64,000 nucleotides of DNA, from assembly GCA_030697205.1 (NCBI GenBank), contig JAUYQP010000010.1, forward strand, positions 1-64,000, given 5' to 3'. The position numbers and the translations under genes are program-made. The notes under the pieces were generated by a model, which saw only the letters and a program-made list of their open reading frames with translations, was not told the DNA's origin and ran no database searches. This DNA is from Mycobacteriales bacterium (GTDB lineage: Bacteria; Actinomycetota; Actinomycetes; Mycobacteriales; SCTD01). Of this stretch, positions 1 through 8,086 are shown piece after piece. How positions within the stretch are numbered: the first letter of the stretch is position 1; every line of letters begins with the position of its first letter.

Positions 1-2
1 CC

Positions 3-1148
3 CCCGCCCCGCCGGCCGCCGCCCCTGCCTCTGTCGCTGCCCCGGCTGCCCCCGCCGCCCCGGCCCCCGCCGGCGGCTCGGCCGAGAGCGCCTACGTCAC
101 CCCGCTCGTGCGCAAGCTCGCCGCCGAGCACGGCGTCGACCTCGCGACCGTGCAGGGCACCGGCGTCGGTGGCCGCATCCGCAAGCAGGACGTCCTCGAC
201 GCGGCGACCACGAGCGGCAGCGCCCCTGCAGCCCCCGCCGCCGCCCCGGCGGCCCCGGCCGCAGCACCCGCAGCACCCGCAGCGCCGGCCGCCCCCGCTG
301 TCGCGGACACCGCCGCCGCTGCGGCACCGACGCTGCCCCAGCCGGCGGCCGCGCCGGCTGCGCAGCCGAGCGCGCCGGCCCCGGCGTACGCCTCCCAGCC
401 CGTCGCCGCCGCGGCCCACACCACGGTGCGCGGCACGACCGAGGAGCTGTCGCGGCTGCGCAAGGTCATCGCTGCGCGCATGACCGAGTCGCTGCAGGTG
501 TCGGCGCAGCTCACGACCGTCGTCGAGGCCGACGTCACCGCGATCGCGCGGCTGCGCGACCAGGCGAAGGGGGCCTTCGAGCAGCGCGAGGGCACCAAGC
601 TGTCGTTCCTGCCGTTCTTCGCGCTCGCGACGATCGAGGCCCTCAAGGCCCACCCGGTCGTCAACTCCAGCATCGACCTCGCGGCCGGCACGGTGACCTA
701 CCACGACGGGGTGCACCTCGGCATCGCCGTCGACACCGACCGCGGCCTGCTCGTGCCGGTGCTGCAGGGCGCGGGCGACCTCAACCTGGGTGGCCTGGCA
801 CGCGGCATCGCCGACCTCGCGGAGCGCACCCGCACCAACAAGGTGACGCCCGACGAGCTCGGCGGCGGGACCTTCACGCTGACCAACACCGGGTCGCGCG
901 GGGCGCTGTTCGACACCCCGATCATCAACCAGCCGCAGGTCGGCATCCTCGGCACCGGCGCGGTCGTCAAGCGCCCCGTCGTGGTCAAGGACCCGTCGCT
1001 CGGCGAGGTCGTCGCGGTGCGCTCGATGGTCTACCTCGCGCTCACCTACGACCACCGCATCGTCGACGGCGCCGACGCGGCCCGCTTCCTCGTCACGGTC
1101 AAGGAGCGCCTGGAGGAGGGCGACTTCGCCGCCGAGCTCGGTCTCTAA
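3..1148 (+). CDS. sucB: Dihydrolipoamide acyltransferase (E2), 3' part
   Basis: E2 subunit of 2-oxoglutarate dehydrogenase, which moves the succinyl group from lipoamide to CoA. The frame is open from the window edge, so the lipoyl domain and start lie upstream. Visible in order are an Ala/Pro linker, a peripheral subunit-binding domain ([18 protein letters not shown], from about 108), a second Ala/Pro linker (about 220-420) and the acyltransferase domain. The catalytic motif DHRIVDG lies near the C-terminus. In actinobacteria the E2 for 2-oxoglutarate and pyruvate can be shared, so the exact substrate is inferred. The lipoate genes lipB and lipA, which would modify this protein, lie 9-12 kb downstream. 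Confidence 0.9.
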   Translation, partial: PAPPAAAPASVAAPAAPAAPAPAGGSAESAYVTPLVRKLAAEHGVDLATVQGTGVGGRIRKQDVLDAATTSGSAPAAPAAAPAAPAAAPAAPAAPAAPAVADTAAAAAPTLPQPAAAPAAQPSAPAPAYASQPVAAAAHTTVRGTTEELSRLRKVIAARMTESLQVSAQLTTVVEADVTAIARLRDQAKGAFEQREGTKLSFLPFFALATIEALKAHPVVNSSIDLAAGTVTYHDGVHLGIAVDTDRGLLVPVLQGAGDLNLGGLARGIADLAERTRTNKVTPDELGGGTFTLTNTGSRGALFDTPIINQPQVGILGTGAVVKRPVVVKDPSLGEVVAVRSMVYLALTYDHRIVDGADAARFLVTVKERLEEGDFAAELGL

Positions 1149-1190
1149 CCCCCGGGTGCGGGCCAGCGGCGCCCGCGGTTGACTGGGGTC

Positions 1191-2078
1191 ATGAAGATCG
1201 CAGTCACGGGCGCGTCCGGCCTCATCGGACGCGCCCTCGTCCCCGCCCTGCGCGCTGACGGCCACGAGGTCGTCACGCTCGTTCGCCGCGCCCCTCAGGG
1301 CGCCGGCGAGATCGGCTGGGACCCGGCCCGGCGCGAGCTCGATCCGGCCGCGCTGACCGACGTCGACGCGGTCGTGCACCTCGCCGGCGCGGGGGTTGCG
1401 GACAAGCGCTGGTCCGATGCGCGCAAGCGCGAGATCGTCGCCAGCCGGGTCGACGGCACGACCACGGTCGCGCTCGCGATGGCGGCCGCGCCGGAGCGCC
1501 CGCGGGTGCTGCTGTCGGCGAGCGCGGTCGGCTTCTACGGCGACACCGGCGACCGGCTCACCGACGAGACCGGACCGCGCGGCAAGGGCTTCCTCGCCGA
1601 CACCTGCGTTCAGTGGGAGGCCGCGACGGCCCCCGCCGAGAAGGTGGCGCGGGTGGCCCACCTGCGCACCGGCATCGTGCTGTCCAAGGACGGCGGCGCG
1701 CTCGCCAAGCAGCTGCCCATCTTCAAGGCCGCCCTCGGCGCACCGCTCGGCAGCGGGCGGCAGTGGGTCCCGTGGATCACGCTCGCCGACGAGGTCGCAG
1801 CGATCCGCCACCTGCTCACCGCCGACGTCCGCGGCGCGGTCAACCTCGTGGCCCCCAACCCCGTGACCAACAAGGACTTCACCAAGGCGCTCGGCAAGGC
1901 CGTGCACCGCCCGACGCTGCCCGTCCCCGTGCCCGGCCCGGTGCTCTCGATCGGCCTGGGCGGCTTCGCCAAGGAGGGTGTCCTCGCCGGCCAGCGGCTC
2001 GCCCCCGCAGCCCTCGAGGCCAGCGGCTTCGCCTGGTCGCACCCGCGTCTCGACGAGGGCCTCGCCGCGGTCCTGTAG
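1191..2078 (+). CDS. TIGR01777 family NAD-dependent epimerase (YfcH/SDR39U1-like)
   Basis: A 295-residue extended short-chain dehydrogenase fold. The N-terminal GASGLIGRAL is the Rossmann glycine motif (GxxGxxG). SASAVGFYG in the middle and a C-terminal DUF1731-like segment are typical of TIGR01777 proteins. The physiological substrate of the family is not known. I chose the ATG at 1191 because the nucleotide-binding strand MKIAVTG starts there; a TTG four codons upstream is less likely. It follows sucB by 42 bp on the same strand, a common neighbour relationship in actinobacteria. Confidence 0.85.
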   Translation: MKIAVTGASGLIGRALVPALRADGHEVVTLVRRAPQGAGEIGWDPARRELDPAALTDVDAVVHLAGAGVADKRWSDARKREIVASRVDGTTTVALAMAAAPERPRVLLSASAVGFYGDTGDRLTDETGPRGKGFLADTCVQWEAATAPAEKVARVAHLRTGIVLSKDGGALAKQLPIFKAALGAPLGSGRQWVPWITLADEVAAIRHLLTADVRGAVNLVAPNPVTNKDFTKALGKAVHRPTLPVPVPGPVLSIGLGGFAKEGVLAGQRLAPAALEASGFAWSHPRLDEGLAAVL

Positions 2079-2097
2079 CGACCTCTACGGTCGGGTC

Positions 2098-2844
2098 GTG
2101 GCGGACTCCGACTGGCGGCAGCAGACGTACCTCGTCCGGTGCGAGTGGGGACCGGTCGGCGCGGCCCGGGTCGCGGGCGACGGCGCCGTCGTCGTGGTCG
2201 ACGTCCTGTCGTTCAGCACCTCGGTCTCGGTCCTCGTGGAGCGCGGCACCGCTGTCGTCCCCGCGCCGTGGCGCGACGGTCGTGCCGCCTCGCTGGCCCG
2301 CGACCACGACGCTGACCTCGCAGTCGGCCGCCGCGAGGTCACCGATGCGTCGCCGTGGTCGCTGTCACCGGCGGCGCTCCGTCGCGCACCCGCAACGCCG
2401 CGGCTCGTCCTGCCGTCCCCCAACGGCTCGGCCATCGCCGCGGCCTCGACCGGTGTGGTCGTCGCTGCCTGCCTGCGCAACGCGACGGCTGTCGGTCGGT
2501 GGCTGCGCTCGCAGGGCTACGGCGCGGACCGGGCCGTCAGCGTGATCGCGGCCGGCGAGCGCTGGCCCGACGGCTCGTTGCGGCCCGCCCTCGAGGACCT
2601 GCTCGGTGCCGGCGCCGTGATCGCTGCGCTCTCGGCCGTGTCGCTGTCCCCCGAGGCCGCCGCGGCCGCTGCCCTGTACGACGCGATGACGCCCGCTTCG
2701 GTCGCAGACGCGGTCCGGGCCTGTGCATCCGGCCAGGAGCTCGCCGCGAGCGGGTTCGGCGAGGACGTCGACATCGCGGTGGAGATCGACCAGAGCGGCG
2801 TCGTGCCCGTCCTCCTTGACGGGATCTTCCGGCAAGCCAGGTAG
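2098..2844 (+). CDS. 2-phosphosulfolactate phosphatase family protein (ComB-like)
   Basis: 248 residues with ComB-family landmarks: VVVVDVLSFSTSV near the N-terminus and LPSPNGSAIA in the middle, which hold the Asp and Asn/Gly residues of the active site. In methanogens ComB makes sulfolactate for coenzyme M. Actinobacteria do not make coenzyme M, so the physiological substrate here is open. The GTG at 2098 is chosen because the conserved segment (YLVRCEWGP) follows closely and upstream codons overlap the previous gene. It follows the epimerase gene by 19 bp and may be co-transcribed. Confidence 0.75.
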   Translation: MADSDWRQQTYLVRCEWGPVGAARVAGDGAVVVVDVLSFSTSVSVLVERGTAVVPAPWRDGRAASLARDHDADLAVGRREVTDASPWSLSPAALRRAPATPRLVLPSPNGSAIAAASTGVVVAACLRNATAVGRWLRSQGYGADRAVSVIAAGERWPDGSLRPALEDLLGAGAVIAALSAVSLSPEAAAAAALYDAMTPASVADAVRACASGQELAASGFGEDVDIAVEIDQSGVVPVLLDGIFRQAR

Positions 2845-2855
2845 CGGCACCTACC

Positions 2856-3167
2856 TCACACCAGTTCGCACTCCCAGTCCTCGAAAGGGGGTTCGACGAC
2901 GTACGTCGGGTCGAGGCGTGCGCGCCACCACTGTGCGGCCCGTTGTCCAGCGGCATGCTCGTTGGTGACCGTCCCGTCCTCACGGACATCGAGAACGTTC
3001 GTGAAGATGGCGAAGAGGCGTTCGAGGTCAGACCCGTACCCGAGCAACGAATCGCGGTAGTCGCCCTCGAAATCCTTGAACACGTCGGCGATGCCGAGAG
3101 TGCCGTTACCAACGAAGAAGGCGAAGAAGCGAATGGCTGAGCGAACATCGGTAGTCAGTTGAGGCAC
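2856..3167 (-). CDS. Hypothetical protein, 103 aa
   Basis: I do not recognise a family. The product is compact and aromatic-rich (RFFAFFVGNGTLGIADVFKDF; QWWRARLDPTYVVEPPFEDW). It has no signal peptide or membrane segment and the composition of a folded cytosolic protein. The GTG at 3167 gives VPQLTTDVRS, directly before the hydrophobic part; the frame stays open upstream to 3257 but that stretch reads as non-coding. It converges on the ComB-like gene with 11 bp between the stops. Its GC content is visibly lower than the flanking core genes, suggesting an accessory patch. Confidence 0.6.
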   Translation of the reverse strand: MPQLTTDVRSAIRFFAFFVGNGTLGIADVFKDFEGDYRDSLLGYGSDLERLFAIFTNVLDVREDGTVTNEHAAGQRAAQWWRARLDPTYVVEPPFEDWECELV

Positions 3168-3295
3168 GGCAGACAGTCTGGCACCGCGCCTGCCATCCTG
3201 GCCTGAGGTGCTTCCACCGACCCGCTGAGAAGGCCGGATAGCCCGGGCTGGGGACAACTCGCTTCCGCGGAAGCGACCGAGCGCGTGAAGGCCGG

Positions 3296-3635
3296 CTATT
3301 TGTCGGGGTCGAGTCGGGCTCGGAGCCGTTGTACCGCTGCGAGTAGGGGTTCAAGGTCGTTGGCGACGGTCCCGCTGACGATGGCATGCTCGGTGTCGAA
3401 GTATCGGTGTGCGAGTTGGTCGCGCATGGCCGAGATGTTCCGCCATGGAATGCCCGGTTCAGAGGCGAGCAGCGACGGTGAGACGGCTTTGACAGCCTCG
3501 CCGATCTCCAGCAGTCGAATGCGGACGGCGTCGAAGACCAGTCCGCCCGACAGTTCGCCGCGGGCGCCTTTGGGACCGGATCGCCGCGATGGCGGTATCG
3601 ATGTCGTTGAGGCGCTGTTCGTCGTACCGCTTCAC
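3296..3635 (-). pseudogene. hepT: HepT-like RNase toxin (DUF86), frameshifted
   Basis: The start (GTG at 3635) reads VKRYDEQRLNDIDTAIAAIRS, the usual HepT N-terminus. The rest (RGELSGGLVFDAVRIRLLEI onwards) is in another frame on the same strand and ends with LDPDK and a stop at 3296. Between IRS and RGEL lie 10 bases (3563-3572), while family members have about three codons, so one extra base explains the break. The RX4HXY RNase motif survives as RDQLAHRY. The start overlaps the mntA stop (GTGA). Either the toxin is inactive or the assembly has an indel. Confidence 0.8.
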
Positions 3636-4150
3636 AGGCGAACCAGGTCGGCCTCGACAGCCGGGCGAACTCCAGCCTTCAGGCCAGACTCGGGGATGAG
3701 GTCCACCGGGGAGCCAAGCAGCTCTTCGAGCTCGTTCTGGACCTTGGCGATCGCGAACAGCCCCATCCCGGCAGGGAGCTGTACTAGCAAGTCGACGTCG
3801 CTATCGGGACGGTCCTCACCACGGGCGACGCTTCCGAAGACGCCCATGACATGAACTCCGTGGCGACCGGCCACCTCCAGGACTTCCGCTCGACGTCTCC
3901 GAAGACGCCGGCCGACGGGTCCGGTCAAACGTTGCACGCCTCGGCGTGGCCTCCCGATCGACAGGTCTAGCTCGAAGCCCGTTGCCGCGACGAGTGCCGC
4001 AAGAGTCGGCACCGACGGTTGGCGGCGCCCAGCCTCGTAGACGCTGATGACGCTCTGCGTCACGCCTGCCTTGTCCGCGAGCTGCGCCTGCGACAGGCCG
4101 GCTGCCGTCCGGGCCTCGCGCAGCAGGCTGGCCGCCTTCATGCTCACCAT
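3632..4150 (-). CDS. mntA: HTH plus MntA-like nucleotidyltransferase antitoxin
   Basis: 172 residues in two parts. Residues 5-60 form a Cro/C1-type helix-turn-helix (LREARTAAGLSQAQLADKAG). Residues about 85-172 are a minimal nucleotidyltransferase with GSVARGEDRPDSDVDLLV, carrying the GSxxRG and SDxD metal-binding motifs. In HepT/MntA systems the nucleotidyltransferase adds AMP to HepT and neutralises it. Fusion to an HTH probably lets the antitoxin repress its own operon, as a TATGAT-like -10 lies just upstream on the minus strand. Start may be MVS (4150) or MKAASLL (4141). The gene is intact although its partner toxin is not. Confidence 0.8.
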   Translation of the reverse strand: MVSMKAASLLREARTAAGLSQAQLADKAGVTQSVISVYEAGRRQPSVPTLAALVAATGFELDLSIGRPRRGVQRLTGPVGRRLRRRRAEVLEVAGRHGVHVMGVFGSVARGEDRPDSDVDLLVQLPAGMGLFAIAKVQNELEELLGSPVDLIPESGLKAGVRPAVEADLVRL

Positions 4151-4261
4151 GGCTCATCATAGCGGATTGTGCATTGTCAGCGACTCTCTTCCGCCACGGG
4201 CAGGGGCTTGTTCGAGCTAGTGACGCCTCCCGTTGTCGTCGACGGGAGCTTCCCCCGGGGC

Positions 4262-4549
4262 TCACCTGAGTGACGGTCCGCCGCGCTCGCCGAATCGCTC
4301 GCGCGCGGCCTGCTTGCTCACCCCGAGCACGGCAGCGATCTGCGTCCACGAACGCCCGCGCTCCCGGGCGGCCGTCACGCGCTGGGCGAGCGTCAGGTCG
4401 CTGGCGGCCACCGCCAGCATCGCCTCACCGATCGCGCGAAGGTCCTCTCCGTCCGCGTCTGGCGCTGTGAGGGCGGCCGGGTCGAGGGACTCGAGCCAGG
4501 CCTCGGCATCCGCGACAGCGCGCTCGAGTTGCTCCTTGCTTCGTGCCAT
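4262..4549 (-). CDS. Small helix-turn-helix protein, 95 aa
   Basis: The first half is an acidic helical segment (MARSKEQLERAVADAEAWLE); the second half ends in a clear helix-turn-helix (RGRSWTQIAAVLGVSKQAAR), resembling the recognition helix of sigma-70 region 4 or Fis-like proteins. Such small proteins are frequent in actinobacterial accessory regions and I know of no defined target. ATG at 4549 is preferred over 4558 because it matches the usual MARS/MART start. A perfect palindrome at 4587-4603 overlaps its likely promoter, suggesting autoregulation. Confidence 0.65.
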   Translation of the reverse strand: MARSKEQLERAVADAEAWLESLDPAALTAPDADGEDLRAIGEAMLAVAASDLTLAQRVTAARERGRSWTQIAAVLGVSKQAARERFGERGGPSLR

Positions 4550-4586
4550 CTTCACCACCTGCCTGGACGGGCGCTAGGACATCAAT

Positions 4587-4603
4587 GACAAGGTAGCCTT
4601 GTC
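4587..4603. promoter_or_regulatory. Palindromic operator GACAAGG-TAG-CCTTGTC
   Basis: Two perfect 7-bp arms separated by 3 bp, 38 bp upstream of the HTH gene start. On the minus strand the right half overlaps a TACCTT -10-like hexamer, so a bound dimer would block transcription. Identification of the binder as the adjacent HTH protein is inference. Confidence 0.5.
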
Positions 4604-4639
4604 GCATCCCGGAGGTCCACGCCCGGCGTTACCGACCGG

Positions 4640-6124
4640 TCACGCAGGGGCGACCGAGGCGAGCAACCAGCGACCGCTGGACTTCACGAGCACCACGTCG
4701 TACGACGCTGCCGGCCGCTCGCCGACCTGCTCGAGCACCGTGCCGCCGATCGTGCGCACCTCGTGCGGTGCAAGCACGTCGACGGTGCGGAGGGCGACAC
4801 GATCCGGAGACTGCTGACGAACCTCGAGCTCGATGACGCGGTGCCGCAGCCCGGTGGCGACGCGTCCCGCGTCCGCGAGCCGACGGACCGCCGCGGTGTC
4901 GGCGGCGAGGCCCGCGGAACCGGGCGCCCACACGGAAGTCAGCCCGTCGGTGGCGGCCTGCGCGAAGGCCTCGGAGCGGGCACGGTCGAGGGAGTCGAGG
5001 ACAGCCGTCCACGTGACGAGCCTGGTGGCCGTCGGCGACACCGCAACCGGCGGGACGGCGACCGGGAGGGCAGTGATCGACGGCGTACCTGCTGCACGAC
5101 CCCAGGCCCACCCGGCGCCCGCGGCCAACACGACGAGGGTCAGTGCTGCACCCACGACCAGACCCCGCCGCCCAGGGACCCGGGACCTGAACCTGGACGT
5201 GCGCAGGGGGTCGGACAGCACGCGCGCGCCTCGGTCGCGCAGTGGCACCGCGACAGGACGGGTCACCGGCTCCTCGGAACGCGCCGACCACGACGCCGCA
5301 ACCACCGGACGGATGAGCGGCGCGGCGTCAGGATCAACGGCCGGCACAACGGCCGGCACGGTGAGCGGCCCGCCGGCGGCCCGCAGCGGCAACGGGGTGC
5401 AGGACTGCTGCAGCGTCCGAGCGAGGGAGGTGGCGGTGGGCCGGGCAGCGGAGTCGGGGTGGACGGCGGCGGAGAGGGCGGCGAGCAGCGCCGGCGGTGC
5501 GTCGGACGCGGGAGACGCGGGAGACGCGGCGGGCCCCGACGAGGGCAAGGGCGCAGGGTCGGGGAGCGGCAGCCCGAGCAGCCGCAGCCCGAGCACGCCG
5601 AGGGCCCACACGTCGGACGCCGGGGTGACGGGGGCGCCGGCGAGGCAGCCGGGGGTGGCGTCGACGGGCCGCTGCTCCCCCGGCGCCTTGGCCGCCCCGA
5701 GGTCGGCGAGCAGCGGCATCCCGTCTGCGGTGAGCAGCACGGTGGCGGGCGACACGTCGCCGTGGACGAGGCCGGTGGCGTGCGCGGCCGCGAGGCCGAG
5801 CGCGACCGGGACGAGCACGGTGACGACCTCGCCCGGGTCGAGGGTGCCGCGACGCGAGAGCAGCCGGCCGAGCGTCCCGCCGACCGCGTGGTCGAGGACG
5901 AGCACGGTGTCGTCGAGCAGCACCCCGCGCAGCCGCACGACGTAGGGCGAGCTCACCCGCGCGAGCGCCTCGGCCTCCCGCTGCAACAGGTCGGGGTCCA
6001 CACCGGGGAGCAGCCACTTGAGCGCGACGACCTCGCCGGTGACCCGGTGGACGGCCCGGTGCACCCGCGCCGCCCCGCCGGTGGCGAGCAGCTCCATCAC
6101 GTCGTACCCCGGGACCTCCTGCAC
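4640..6124 (-). CDS. Membrane Ser/Thr protein kinase-like protein (degenerate catalytic loop)
   Basis: 494 residues. The N-terminal 260 residues have a kinase fold: a glycine loop variant (LLATGGAARV), Lys36 (VALKWLL), Glu50, and the catalytic loop HGDVSPAT (121-128) in place of HRDxxxxN. The magnesium-binding Asn is Thr128 and DFG is DLG (141-143). One membrane helix lies at about 321-343. The roughly 150-residue extracytoplasmic tail resembles an NTF2/SnoaL-like or small sensor domain. Asp123 and Asp141 remain, so weak activity is possible, but it may be a pseudokinase. It is divergent from the FAD oxidoreductase gene with 64 bp between starts. Confidence 0.8.
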   Translation of the reverse strand: MQEVPGYDVMELLATGGAARVHRAVHRVTGEVVALKWLLPGVDPDLLQREAEALARVSSPYVVRLRGVLLDDTVLVLDHAVGGTLGRLLSRRGTLDPGEVVTVLVPVALGLAAAHATGLVHGDVSPATVLLTADGMPLLADLGAAKAPGEQRPVDATPGCLAGAPVTPASDVWALGVLGLRLLGLPLPDPAPLPSSGPAASPASPASDAPPALLAALSAAVHPDSAARPTATSLARTLQQSCTPLPLRAAGGPLTVPAVVPAVDPDAAPLIRPVVAASWSARSEEPVTRPVAVPLRDRGARVLSDPLRTSRFRSRVPGRRGLVVGAALTLVVLAAGAGWAWGRAAGTPSITALPVAVPPVAVSPTATRLVTWTAVLDSLDRARSEAFAQAATDGLTSVWAPGSAGLAADTAAVRRLADAGRVATGLRHRVIELEVRQQSPDRVALRTVDVLAPHEVRTIGGTVLEQVGERPAASYDVVLVKSSGRWLLASVAPA

Positions 6125-6188
6125 TCCTCGACGCTAGGCGCGCGGCCTCGACAGGCGGCCGAGTTGTCCACAGGCATAGGGTCGCCCG

Positions 6189-7385
6189 GTGCCTGAGGTC
6201 ATCGTCGTCGGGGCCGGGCTGGCCGGCCTGGCGTGCGCGCGCCACCTCGCGCGCCACGGTGTGGAGGTCGTGGTCCGCGAGGCGGCCGACGCCGTCGGTG
6301 GTCGGGTCCGCACCGATCGCGTCGACGGGATGCTGCTCGATCGCGGCTTCCAGGTGCACAACACCGGCTACCCCGAGGCCCGGCGCGTCCTCGACCACCC
6401 GGCGCTGGACCTGCGGCCCTTCGCGGCGGGCGCGCTGGTCCGGGTCGGCGACCGGCTGCACCGGGTCGGCGACCCGCGACGCGTCCCGACCTGGGCCGCG
6501 TCGACGGCGCTCGCCCCGATCGGCAGCATCAGCGACAAGGCCCGCATCCTGCAGCTGTCGGCCCGGGCGGCGCTCGGCTCCGCCGACCGGCTGCTGGCAG
6601 CCCCGGAGACGACGACCCGCGAGGCACTGCGGCAGCGCGGCCTGTCCGACACCGTCGTCGACCGCTTCTTCCGACCGTTCCTGTCCGGGGTGCTGCTCGA
6701 GGACGAGCTCGCGACGTCGAGCCGCTTGTTCGACCTCGTCTGGCGGTCCTTCGCGCTCGGCACCCAGGCGGTGCCGGCGGCCGGCATGCAGGCGATCCCG
6801 GAGCAGCTCGCCCGCGGCCTCGACGTGCGGCTCGACAGCCCCGTCGACACCGTCGCACCCGGTCGCGTCGACGGCGAGACCGCCCGCGCGGTCGTCGTCG
6901 CCACCGGCGCGACTGTCGCCGCCCGCCTCGTCCCCGGACTCGTCGTCCCCGCGCTGCGGCGGGTCACGACGCTCTACCACCTGGCCCCCGAGCCGCCCGT
7001 CACCGAAGCCGCGGTGGTGCTCGACGGCGAGCGCAGCGGGCCCGCCGTCAACAGCGTGGTCCTCACGCAGGCGGCTCCGTCGTACGCCCCTGGTCGTCAC
7101 CTCGTCTCGAGCTCGGTGCTCGCGTGGGGCGTCCCCGAGCCGGAGGTGCGGGCGCACCTGGCGCGTGTCTACGGCGTCGACACGTCGCGGTGGGAGCACG
7201 TCGCGAGCTACGACGTCGAGGACGCGCTGCCCGCGATGCCCCCGCCGATGGGGCGCTTCCGGCGCGACGTCCGCCTCGACCACGGGCTCTTCGTCTGCGG
7301 CGACCACCGCGACTCCGCGTCCATCCAGGGCGCGCTCGTCTCCGGCCGCCGCGCGGCGACCGCCGTGTTGAAGGAGCTCGCGTGA
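6189..7385 (+). CDS. FAD-dependent oxidoreductase (amine oxidase/protoporphyrinogen oxidase-like)
   Basis: 398 residues. The N-terminus VIVVGAGLAGLACARHLARHG is an FAD-binding Rossmann fold, followed by the GGRVRT motif of the flavin amine oxidase superfamily. The C-terminal LFVCGDHRDSASIQGALVSG is the matching FAD-contact motif. The substrate is not evident; carotenoid desaturase-like and protoporphyrinogen oxidase-like proteins look similar at this level. GTG at 6189 places the Rossmann strand four residues from the start. The stop overlaps the start of the peptidase E gene (GTGA), so the two are translationally coupled. Confidence 0.85.
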   Translation: MPEVIVVGAGLAGLACARHLARHGVEVVVREAADAVGGRVRTDRVDGMLLDRGFQVHNTGYPEARRVLDHPALDLRPFAAGALVRVGDRLHRVGDPRRVPTWAASTALAPIGSISDKARILQLSARAALGSADRLLAAPETTTREALRQRGLSDTVVDRFFRPFLSGVLLEDELATSSRLFDLVWRSFALGTQAVPAAGMQAIPEQLARGLDVRLDSPVDTVAPGRVDGETARAVVVATGATVAARLVPGLVVPALRRVTTLYHLAPEPPVTEAAVVLDGERSGPAVNSVVLTQAAPSYAPGRHLVSSSVLAWGVPEPEVRAHLARVYGVDTSRWEHVASYDVEDALPAMPPPMGRFRRDVRLDHGLFVCGDHRDSASIQGALVSGRRAATAVLKELA

Positions 7386-8086
7386 ACATCCTCGCCATCG
7401 GTGGCGGCGGCTTCGTCCCGACCGAGCGCTACGGCGCCGCCCCCGGCCCGCTCGTCACGCACGCCCTCGCCCTCACCGGCAAGGAGGCACCGCGGGTCTG
7501 CGCGCTCTACACCGCGACCGGTGACGACGTCGCGCGCATCGCGCAGTGGCACTCCTGCTGGGCGGCCTACGGCCACGGCATCCGCGCCTCCCACGTCGCC
7601 GTCCTGCCGATGCCCAACGTCGACGACCTGCGCGCCCACCTGCTCGCGCAGGACGCGGTCTACGTCGGCGGTGGCTCGGTCGCGGGCCTCGCGGTCCTGT
7701 GGCGCCTGCACGGGCTCGACGCCGTGATGCGCGAGGCCTGGCAGGCCGGTGTCGTGCTGTTCGGGGTGAGCGCGGGCTCGCTGTGCTGGCACAGCGGAGG
7801 TACGACGGACAGCTTCGGCCCCGAGCTGCGGCCGTGGACCGACGGCCTCGGCCTCATCCCCGGCTCGAACTGCCCGCACTACGACAGCGAGGCGAGACGG
7901 CGACCGCTCTACCAGCAGCTCGTCCGCGACGGCGTGCTCGCGCCGGGCTACGCCGCGGACGACGGGGTCGGCCTGCACTACGTCGGGACGACCCTGCACG
8001 AGGCCGTCGCGGATCGCCCCGGGGCCTCGGCCTACCGGGTCGACGTCACGGGCGAGGAGCCGGTGCCGACTCGCCTGCTCGGCTGA
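7382..8086 (+). CDS. Peptidase E (S51 family)
   Basis: 234 residues. The serine-nucleophile elbow GVSAGSLCWH and the upstream segment DAVYVGGGSVAGL are characteristic of S51 dipeptidases such as PepE, which cleave N-terminal Asp-X dipeptides in the cytosol. The C-terminal third carries HYDSE and GLHYVG, typical of the actinobacterial branch. GTG at 7382 overlaps the TGA of the preceding oxidoreductase. The 3' end overlaps the convergent MMPL gene by about 40 bp. Confidence 0.85.
   Translation: MNILAIGGGGFVPTERYGAAPGPLVTHALALTGKEAPRVCALYTATGDDVARIAQWHSCWAAYGHGIRASHVAVLPMPNVDDLRAHLLAQDAVYVGGGSVAGLAVLWRLHGLDAVMREAWQAGVVLFGVSAGSLCWHSGGTTDSFGPELRPWTDGLGLIPGSNCPHYDSEARRRPLYQQLVRDGVLAPGYAADDGVGLHYVGTTLHEAVADRPGASAYRVDVTGEEPVPTRLLG

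Noticed and set aside
4763-6196. Long plus-strand frame opposite the kinase gene
   Set aside because: Translation is Arg/Gly/Pro-rich with no motifs. High-GC third positions keep opposite frames open.
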